A program made the position numbers and the translations under genes. A stretch of 64,000 bases of DNA. Origin: Acytostelium subglobosum LB1 (lineage: Eukaryota > Evosea > Eumycetozoa > Acytosteliales > Acytosteliaceae). Below the pieces are notes generated by a model. The model was not told the DNA's origin. It was given only the letters and a program-made list of their open reading frames with translations, and did not search any database. Positions 13,284 through 21,501 of this stretch are shown here, in pieces (the stretch's first letter is position 1; each line of letters starts with the position of its first letter). The stretch spans positions 744,001 through 808,000 of the forward strand of contig NW_012236518.1 of the NCBI RefSeq assembly GCF_000787575.1, written 5' to 3'.

Positions 13284-13630
13284 ATAGGGGGTCTGCTGCT
13301 GACCAGTGTCCAACATCCAATCCGACCATTATATATATATATATACACTTCCATTAATATTTATTACACATATCGATACTTATACATTCTGCAACTCCAC
13401 TAATATCAATCCAACAACCAATCAATCAATCAATCAATCAATAATACCAACTTATCTATCTATCCAATAACAATACATAGACAATAACCAAATAACAATG
13501 AATAAAGTTCCAGAAAGGATGGTGACCATCAATCAATCATCATCAATCATCAACCATCATAACAACATTGATCGTTTGAATGGACTATGAATGTCCCTGT
13601 ACATTCATGATTTATATAATAAGGTAACAA
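13284..13630. other. Convergent spacer between E2F and GPHR genes
   Basis: 347 bp between two 3' ends. AT-rich, with TATATATATA near 13330, a TCAATCAATCAATCAATCAA run near 13420-13440 and AATAAAG near 13500, usable as poly(A) signals for the E2F gene. Nothing else was seen. Confidence 0.6.
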
Positions 13631-15364
13631 CTACTCTTCGGAGAGATGTTGAATAGACTTGTTCATATAGATGATGGCTGGAACTGTAAGGAATGAACTG
13701 GCCAGGAAGAGGAAGTCGAACCACCGATGATAGAAGTTGAACTCAATGTCACCAAGAATCTGTGTGATTATCACTCGGTAGTCTTCATGGAGACTGGTTC
13801 GCATTAGTAGCACTGACGAGATGAAGTACATGCCCATGATCTGTGCCAGTACCAGTACAATGTTGTTCGATGTAATGCTGCTACTATACTCATGGAATAT
13901 CTTCATCAGCTGATTGAGGAAGCCACGCACAGAGCTGGCCGTCATCAGTCCAATCATCAAGAATGAGATGGGTTGCGACCAGAACTGCACGTCCACCTCA
14001 ATGTGCAGGTATCGCAGCATGATATCAAATGTGCGACTAACCGGATCCATGCCGCCACGACGATCATACACAATGTTGAGCACGCTCATTATAACCTTGT
14101 ACACGCAGTAGCCAGAGAAGAAGTAGCCCAGCCAGTTGTAAAATCGTCCCAGTCTTGTCGTCGAGAAGACGATGCGCTCCTTCTCCAGCTTGAGCTCGTG
14201 CAGCTGGGAGAACAGATCGCGGTTCAAGTCCTCCAGTATCTTGGTCTCTGATTCGAGCTGCTTGATGTCGTCCGTGGGCTGTGACGTTCGATGGACGATC
14301 GATGTGAACCATGACAAGAGTGTGGCGGCGCGTGGCTGGCCAGAGCTGGCCGACATTGAATTGCGCTTGAGCATCTCCTTTCTCGCCAGCAGTATCCTTC
14401 GCTTCTTGCTGAACAGCTTGTCGAGTGAGTGCTGGAGTTGTCGTTCGATCTGTGTGATTGTGCTGTCTTTGACGGGCCGCAGGAAGTATGTAATGTAGAG
14501 GTAAGGTGACATGACGGCACCATAACCCGAGAGCAATGCCATCACTGTCACACCAATGATACCAATCCTACCAATGCCCATCTCAAATGATACCGTTCCA
14601 TTATCCTCCTTCAATATTGGGAATGGATTACCAATCCACCAGAACAACATCAAGTATAGACCAAGGCATAATGAGCTTAATATATGTGTTCTTAACTGTC
14701 TACCAGCTTGACATAGATTGATTGAGTGAGTGATGGTGAGTGAGTGGTTGGGAATCATTCCAAGGTGTTTGATTGATTGATCACGATCACATACTTGTGG
14801 AGAAGAAGAGATAGAACTGATAGTACGGCAGGACAATGACAAGGTCTACCAGCATCATGAAGAGATCAAACTTCCAACACATGTATCGCCAACTTGACAA
14901 TGTACATGTAGGTTAGTGGCTGAACGAGGAGGCCAACATCAACAACATACTTACTCTCTATCCATGATATCCATGATCTCAAAGATGATCAGCTCAAACA
15001 TGGTGCAGGAGAGAGCGAACATCATTGAGAATGATAGTTGTACGGTGACTCGCTTGACTTCATAGTCGCGAAACAGTATCTTTAGGAAGTATATCCAACC
15101 AAATACAAAGAAGCCAATGAACGACAGTGAGAACACTGACGTATTATAAGTATAGCTTGATATAGTGCTGACAATCCTTGACGATGATACTATTGACCAG
15201 TAGCCATTACCACCAGCTACTTCTGCTGCTGCTGCTGAAATCGCGGCTGCCTCTGCCAAAGTTGCATTCATTGTTATTGTTGTCAAAGTAAGTATTGAAT
15301 GAACATTAATATATCTTTGCTGAACTTCTTGGTGATGGTTGAGATTGAAATTTCTCAATTTCAA
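13631..15364 (-). CDS. gphr: Golgi pH regulator / GPR89 family anion channel (3 exons)
   Basis: Exons on the minus strand are 15364-14955, 14892-14795 and 14706-13631, giving 527 aa. Family signatures are very clear: LFRDYEVKRVTVQLSFSMM then FALSCTMFELIIFEI near the N-terminus, NPFPILKE, GVTVMALLSGYGAV, YITYFLRPV, GYFFSGYCVYK, VLAQIMGMYFISSVLL and FNFYHRWFD at the end. Nine or so hydrophobic segments surround a charged central loop (about 215-310). GPHR proteins are Golgi/ER anion channels that support luminal acidification and glycosylation; the D. discoideum homologue affects growth and development. The middle exon is short (98 bp). Its acceptor (TCAAG) and the third-exon acceptor (CAAG) were chosen to keep frame and could be off by a few codons. 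Convergent with the E2F gene. Confidence 0.88.
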
Positions 15365-15525
15365 TTACATCTTCACTGGTTTCAGGAAGATTGTAACTGC
15401 ATCTACCTCCATTGATAATATTAAATTGTCATGCAATAGAATACCAATGTCAAATAATTAATATTGATGATGGTAAAATTTTCCAGCTAAAATACAAATA
15501 AATTAACCGACTTCACTCATCATAT

Positions 15526-15596
15526 GCGCATGTGGTCCAATGGTAGAATGTTTCCCTGCCACGGAAGCGATCCGAGTTCGATTCTCGGCATGCGCA
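15526..15596 (+). tRNA. tRNA-Gly (GCC)
   Basis: 71 nt cloverleaf: acceptor GCGCATG pairs with CATGCGC, the anticodon loop holds GCC at 15558-15560, the T arm contains GTTCGATTC. No intron. TTTTT shortly downstream serves as Pol III terminator. A LINE fragment begins about 45 bp downstream. Confidence 0.95.
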
Positions 15597-15635
15597 CTCT
15601 TTTTAATGTTTATTCATTCTTTGGAGTCGGAATCC

Positions 15636-15927
15636 CCCATTGATCGTCGGGCTCGTCATAGCCCTGCTGCGCGGCTCCGTGGCCAGAGTCAGCGTCAACT
15701 GCATCATGATGCCCTGCCCCTGGACAGAGGCACCAAGCAAGGTGACCCTCCCTCCCCGACGCTCTTTGTTCTGGTCATCGAGGCACTGGCAGCAGCAATC
15801 AACGCCGACCCCTCCCAATTGTGGGTCTGCCTGTGTCACCGCCCCTCGACACGTTAGTCGACGGCAAGAAAGTCTCCACCGTCCGCAAGAAGGTCAAGCA
15901 TCATGTTACACACTCTAGTAAAAAAAA
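15636..15927 (+). mobile_element. LINE (non-LTR retrotransposon) reverse-transcriptase fragment with A-tail
   Basis: A degenerate piece encodes the RT block DRGTKQGDP..SPTLFVLVIEALAAAI, the conserved GTxQGDPLSPxLF region of non-LTR reverse transcriptases. An upstream piece in another frame (ALLRGSVARVSVN) matches the segment that normally precedes it, so there is at least one frameshift. It ends CACTCTAGT followed by A9 (15919-15927), directly facing the 3' end of tRNA-Ile. GC is higher than in the flanks. Dictyostelid TRE elements are LINEs that integrate beside tRNA genes, and the position fits a TRE3-like relic. It is non-functional and under 300 bp. Confidence 0.7.
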
Positions 15928-15940
15928 ATAAAAATAGGGT

Positions 15941-16013
15941 TTGCTCGATGCAGGGATCGAACCTGCGACCGCGGCGTTATTAGCACCGTGCTCTACCGAC
16001 TGAGCTAATCGAG
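15941..16013 (-). tRNA. tRNA-Ile (AAT)
   Basis: 73 nt on the minus strand: acceptor GCTCGAT/ATCGAGC, D arm TAGCTCAGTCGGTAGAGC, anticodon AAT (15978-15980), T arm GCAGGTTCGATCCCTGC, discriminator A. Identical over its full length to the gene at 58235-58307. A T-rich terminator (minus strand) follows at 15919-15933. Confidence 0.96.
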
Positions 16014-17008
16014 CTGATGGATCCTAAACACTAGATTCAACTCTTTTAGAGCGGAATTTCGGTGGGTTTTCTGACCAAAAGAAGGAGTATCAATCTTGAT
16101 GGACTCCGAGTTTGGAATTCCAAACCAATACTCATACCACGTAAAGACAATCCTTAACAAAGTAGGGAAGACAACCGAACGACAAATGTTTAATTGTCTT
16201 CCCTACTTTTTGTTTTAATAAGATAGATTATTGGTGGAACCAATCTACCAGATAAAGGAAATTCTTATTTTTGGATTCGTTGTTCATATAAAAATATATT
16301 GATTTAATAAAGGATTAATAAGTATTATTTTAAGTTCTTATCCAGAACAAACATGATTAATTGCCCAGGTTAACTTTGGTCAATAAGTCCCCCTACAAAA
16401 CGTCATTTTATAACCCTGTCGACCCATAGGCACCAGATAACCAATCAATTTTCCTGATTTGGTGGGCCACATTAATGGTGGATTTCCCACTTGGTCACGG
16501 GTTTGACTGAACAGCGCATCCCTCAGGGACCTCTGCCCCATTGATAGTGGGCGACTGGTGAATGATGGATACTTTGAAGATGGTTGATCTTAAAGTCTTG
16601 TGATGATAAGTTGGGTAAAGGTTAGATTAGGAGGAAGCATCTTCTGAAAGATTCCATTAATAGATTTTCAATGTTTGATTTGTTATCGTTTCTCCAAGAT
16701 CAAATTAAAAACAAATATCTTCCCCCACAACCAATCACTCGTGTGTCGGTTGGATTGGTGAACCAATTATTATTATTATTATCTCTGTTGGTCTCTCTCC
16801 CTCTTTCGACTAGATTGTATAAGTATAAATAGACAAGACATTATCATTCCAAATGTAATATATATAGTAATTTATTATAATATAATCAATCATCTTCTAT
16901 CTCTGTGATACATATATATACCTTAATATATATATATTCACAAAGTTGTAAAATCAATCCAAAATAGGTTTTGGTAAGTAATATGAACATACTTCCACTT
17001 GAATTAAA
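16014..17008. other. Spacer between tRNA-Ile and GH16 gene
   Basis: 995 bp with no coding gene. It contains a perfect 16-bp-arm inverted repeat (listed separately), a moderately GC stretch at 16420-16560 without ORFs, and an AT-rich promoter-like zone with repeated TATATATA at 16850-16940, just upstream of the GH16 start. Confidence 0.6.
16159..16209. repeat. Perfect 16-bp inverted repeat with 19-nt loop
   Basis: AAAGTAGGGAAGACAA (16159-16174) and TTGTCTTCCCTACTTT (16194-16209) are exact reverse complements, separated by 19 nt. On the + strand the hairpin is followed by TTTGTTTT. It could be a small hairpin RNA precursor, a terminator-like structure, or the paired ends of a very short palindromic insertion. 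It lies about 145 bp 5' of tRNA-Ile. Confidence 0.85.
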
Positions 17009-18679
17009 ATGGAGCTGGAATCTAACATAGTCAACCTTAATGTAGTAGAAATACTTGAAGCTCCAGAGCTATCACCACTCCCACTCACCATGTCACTTGT
17101 CCAGAACAGCTTGGTAGTCTCAACTGGCACCAATGGCACGACTGTAACTCTAAAGTTGCACTCCTCCTCTGGCAATGTTGCCATCAAGGCCCTGACTGTG
17201 GCCGTCCGTGATTCGAACGGAACCAACTTGGACTACCCCAACGCCAACAACGTCACTGTGTCCACCTCGCTCTACACTTTCACCAGCACCAAGGTCCTCC
17301 AGCCAGGAACCTACACCATGTTTGGTGCTTACCAGACCAGCAATGGTGCATGGTCCAGTTTTGTTAGCCAAAAGGTCAGTGTGTCCAACACCATTGTACA
17401 GGAGTCCCTGGAGTTGACTGAGAACGGTCCCAATGTCACTGCCGTGCTCAAGATCAACAGCAAGCCAACCCCAACAACCTTGCAATCTCTCACTGTTGCC
17501 GTGCGCGATGACAACAACAACAACCTTGACTTCCCCAACCTCTTCAGCGTCAACGTTGGTACATCAACGTACTCATTCAATGAGACTCAAAGCTTCAACC
17601 CAGGCACCTACACTGCCTTTGGAGCATTTGAGCTCAACAATGTATGGGTGAGCCTCCCCTCGCAGACCTTTGTCGTGTCGGGCTCCATCACACCATCTCC
17701 CCCATCCAACCTTGCAGTCACTGGAACCACCGACTCCTCGGTCACTCTGTCCTGGAGTGCTGGCAATGGTACCACCACCTACAATGTAGTCCGCGATGGC
17801 TCCAACATTGCAAGTGTTAGTGGTTTGACCTACACTGATACTGGTCTCACCCCGGGCACTTCCTACACCTATGCAGTGGTTGGTGTTAACTCTTCCGGTA
17901 CCGCTTCGACTGCCACCCCATCTGTCATTGCTACCACAACTGGTGTGAACGCTGGTCCTGGCACTCGTCTTGGAAAGAACAACGTCTTCTGGGATGACTT
18001 CAACTCTGGCTCCTTGAACACTACCAACTGGACCCTCAACAAAACATCGTCCTATACCAACAACGGACCCACCAACGCCAAAGACCACAAGTTGGACTAC
18101 TTGAACCCCAACTGCATCTCCTTCAAGGACAGCAACGTTGTGTTCACCGCCCAGGATGCTGGCTTCAAGATCTCTGGTTTCCCTCAGGGTGGCAGCTTGG
18201 GTGCATGGTACACTGCGTTCATCACTACCGAGTTTAGTCCAAACGGATTCCAGGTAAAGACCAACGACTACTTGGAGGGCAAGTTCTACTTGCCACCCAA
18301 CATTGGCGCATGGCCAGCCCTTTGGACCTGGAAGGATGGCAATGGTGAGATCGACGTCTTTGAGTACCACCCTGACAACCCCAACCTCTTGGAGCTCTCC
18401 AACCACGTCAACAAGGCTAGTGAGTACTACACCAACGCCAGTACTATCGCCCCCAACAAATGGATTACCATTGGTGCTTTGCTCGGCGCCAACTCGGTCA
18501 AATGGTACGTCAATGGTGTCAATGTTTGGTCTGACAACACTGGTGTTGGAAATGGATTCCAATCCTACATCAACTTGAACCTTTCCCTCGACGATGGATA
18601 CCCCGAGAACAATCATCCAGGCCCAACTGCTGGACAGATCATCACCTTCTCGACAGACTATGTTGGTGTTTGGCGTTAA
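17009..18679 (+). CDS. GH16-family beta-glucanase-like protein with FN3 and duplicated N-terminal modules
   Basis: Single exon, 556 aa. Order: two tandem beta-rich modules of about 95 aa (about 27-125 and 130-225) sharing SLTVAVRD...LD(Y/F)PN and PGTYT.FGA; a fibronectin type III domain (about 229-312); a linker; then a GH16 domain (about 320-556). The catalytic signature E447-I-D449-V-F-E452 is intact, so nucleophile and acid/base glutamates are present, with aromatic residues lining the cleft (WPALWTWKDGNGEIDVFEYH). GH16 enzymes cut or remodel beta-1,3/1,4-glucans. No signal peptide is visible: the N-terminus is acidic and no hydrophobic upstream exon was found. Codons are strongly C-ending, as in highly expressed genes. 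FN3-GH16 architecture is common in bacteria, so ancient transfer is possible. Confidence 0.8.
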   Translation: MELESNIVNLNVVEILEAPELSPLPLTMSLVQNSLVVSTGTNGTTVTLKLHSSSGNVAIKALTVAVRDSNGTNLDYPNANNVTVSTSLYTFTSTKVLQPGTYTMFGAYQTSNGAWSSFVSQKVSVSNTIVQESLELTENGPNVTAVLKINSKPTPTTLQSLTVAVRDDNNNNLDFPNLFSVNVGTSTYSFNETQSFNPGTYTAFGAFELNNVWVSLPSQTFVVSGSITPSPPSNLAVTGTTDSSVTLSWSAGNGTTTYNVVRDGSNIASVSGLTYTDTGLTPGTSYTYAVVGVNSSGTASTATPSVIATTTGVNAGPGTRLGKNNVFWDDFNSGSLNTTNWTLNKTSSYTNNGPTNAKDHKLDYLNPNCISFKDSNVVFTAQDAGFKISGFPQGGSLGAWYTAFITTEFSPNGFQVKTNDYLEGKFYLPPNIGAWPALWTWKDGNGEIDVFEYHPDNPNLLELSNHVNKASEYYTNASTIAPNKWITIGALLGANSVKWYVNGVNVWSDNTGVGNGFQSYINLNLSLDDGYPENNHPGPTAGQIITFSTDYVGVWR

Positions 18680-19024
18680 TACCACATTGTACTCGTTCTG
18701 TCCAACCTCTCAATACAATATGTCTAATCATCATTGTCACCCCCCAAACTTCATTATGATTGTCTGTCTCTTTCTCTCTCTTTCTTTGATTGGGCTGCCT
18801 TGCTTGCCAACTTGATGTTGGGTATTGTGTACACAGTGTGAAGCCTGGCAATTATTGGATGAATGAATGATTGAATGAATGAACGGAGGTGGATTATTTA
18901 TCAAATAATATTATTATTTATTGGTCATGACAATCAACAACAAGGTCCAATCTTGTGTTTCAATTGCCAAGATAAAGGTATGATGAGACACTCGTTAGAT
19001 AGAGTGAACGAATGAACGCACGCA
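18680..19024. other. Convergent spacer between GH16 and cdc25 genes
   Basis: 345 bp between two 3' ends. It contains ATGAATGAATGATTGAATGAATGA near 18860, and AATAATATTATTATTTATT near 18905 that could provide poly(A) signals on both strands. No gene was seen. Confidence 0.55.
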
Positions 19025-21501
19025 TCAAAACAAGACAGACTTGGATCGGCCCAATCTCTTCTTGATCTCCTCCTCCTTCTTCTTTTTCTCCTCTTCCTTC
19101 TTCTTCTCTGCAGCAAACTTGGGATCATCCATCTTAATATATGCCTCCAAGAAACATTTTTGCTATAATTGGTTGGTTGGTTGGATGTGAGAGGAGCAAG
19201 AGTCAGTCAATCAGTGTCTGGATGATTGTTTGTTTGCTTGATTGTTACATACTGGGAAGCATTCAAAGAATCGTTTGTAGCCTCCAGAAAGCAGGTAGGT
19301 CTCTGGATAGTGAACATTGGGATATTCATTAAAGGTCCTGTCCAAGTCTCTGAACTTGGTGTAGCTGTGGTGGAATGTGATTGTTGGTAAGTAAGTATAA
19401 AGTGGTGATACTGCCTGTGGACTGACTAACAAACTTACCAATCGGGTGCTCTCTTTGAGGAGAATTCACAGTGGAAGATGATGATCATCTTCTTCTGATG
19501 CTCCTTTGGCGGGAAGAAGTACTTCCTGAGGGCCGACTCGGAAGCGCTGGGTGGAATATTAATGGCGTTGTTAATATGTCCACCATTGTATTCGTAGGCA
19601 TATCGGCAGTCGATCACAGTTATGTGTTTATTTACATCGTCCATCAACTCTGATAACTAATGGTTGTGAGAGGGTGGGATGAGTGTTAGTCCATGTCCCC
19701 TTTGACCATGTCCATGTCCACGAGATCTAGTACTTACAGTCTCTGGTAAAATATTGTTATAACCTGGCTTTCCATTGCAAATTGGCAACTTCAACTTGTA
19801 GTCATCTTGGTCGAGAAGGCAGCCAGTGTCTGCACCATTGAGACAGTCGTCGCTCAAGTTGTTGGTGCTGTTGTTGTCAAATGGTAGTGGCTTTGACTTT
19901 GGCGACGCCTTGATCCACTGACTTGTGGTCGTGGTGCTGGTCGTCGAAGTGGTCGATGTAGTCTTGTTGACATTGTCCTCATTGTTGTTGCAGCTACCAT
20001 CAAAGTAACCGCCACTGTTGCTGCCACCCTCGAGAGTGTCGCCTGCCAATGATCGTTGGTCATATCTCGTCCTCTTCTTCATCTTGTTGATGCCTGAGCT
20101 GTTGTAGCTCTTCAATGAGTGCAAGATGTTCTGCTGGTTCTGCGAGGCCTCTGCATCGGGTCGCGGCACATAGCCAGAGAACGATTTTGACGAGCTGCCA
20201 GTGGACTTGGACAACATGTTCACCTTGGATGGTGTCTTGTAGGGTGAAGCCTCCACGTTATTGTTGGCCTCAACAATGTGGATGTTGGGCGTTGATGGTG
20301 GAGGAGAGGAGGCTGGTGGCGATGCCTGGTCCGACTCAAGATGGAGGAAGTTGGGCGCCTGCACAAACTTGACCGGTGTACCTTGGTCCTCGCTCGTATT
20401 GAACAGAACGGTGGCTGGAGAGGGCTCCGGGCTGCGTGGATACGAGGTCAAGAGGAAGGAGTTGGGCGCACTCAATGAGAACGGCTCAACTCCCGGCGTG
20501 GGCGACAGCCTGTTGGCACCCATGTGCGGCGAGGGCGGTGACGAGATAGAGTTCTGGAACATGACGCCACTGGCAGGTGAGTGCTTGGCTCCGCTATATG
20601 AGCGACGATCAAAGTTGAGCTGCTTGCTGTCGCGTCTAAACATCTCGCCGCCATGACAGGAGACGGAGCGTGGCAGCAGGTCCGAGTCGCTCAGATCCAT
20701 CTTGGGCAAGTCGGACACCGATCGTGACAGTGGCGAGTTGGTACCCTGATTGATCGAGAGATTGGTGAACTGCGACAGGTAGATGTTCTGTGAGTTGCGA
20801 TGCTTCTTCAATGGCTTGCCATCAATGTCGCACTCGGCTTCGACTCCGCCAGCTGCAGCATCTGCGCCTGGACTCTTGATGGGTGTTGGTTGCGACGCCG
20901 ACTCTGCGCCACACTCCTCGGTGATCATTCCAAACATGCGGGGTGTTGTGTTGGGTGTCGAGTGTTGTTGTTGTTGATGTTGATGTTGTTGGAAGGCAAA
21001 GGTCAACGATGGCATTGACTGGCTCAAGATACTGTTAGGTTTGAGTGGCTTTAGATGTGTGGATGTGGAAGTTGAAGACGAATCGGTTGGCTTGGCGGTG
21101 TAGGTTATCGAGTTGCTGAATGGATTGGTACTGGATGGTATTATTATCTGTGGTTGTTGTTGTTGATGATGTTGATGTTGTTGATTGAACAATGTAGAGC
21201 CAGTCGGATAGCCGTGATATTGTTGTTGTTGTTGGTGATGTTGGTGTTGATGTTGGTGGTGATTGCGTGGCGACATCCTCTGGACTGGTGCCATTATTGT
21301 GGTGGTCAATGGCGGAGACAACTTGCCGATTGGTGGATGGGTGGAGGAAAGTGATATGATGTTGTTCTGGTTAAAGTCATTCTCCTTGTTGGAGTCACCC
21401 AGGTCAGCAAGCGAAAGTTTCAACATCGTGTTGTTGGAGGTGGAGGTGGCGGCAGTCACAGGTGTTGAAGTCAAAGTATCTTTGTTGTTTGTTATGACCA
21501 T
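19025..21501 (-). CDS. cdc25: Cdc25 dual-specificity phosphatase, M-phase inducer (4 exons)
   Basis: Minus-strand exons 21501-19738, 19656-19439, 19364-19253, 19162-19025 give 743 aa. The first 588 residues are low-complexity and Ser/Pro-rich (many SP/TP sites, His/Gln runs), expected for a phospho-regulated N-terminus. The C-terminus is a rhodanese-fold Cdc25 domain: VIDCRYAYEYNGGHINNAINI, then the active loop HCEFSSKR with catalytic Cys651, then a block resembling the usual RxxDRxxNxYPxLxYPExYxLxGGYKxFF and an aromatic tail motif (CFLEAYIKMDDPKF). It ends with a Lys/Glu-rich helix. Cdc25 removes inhibitory phosphates from cyclin-dependent kinase to drive mitosis. All introns fall in the catalytic part. 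A gene-free region of about 4 kb lies upstream. Confidence 0.9.
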
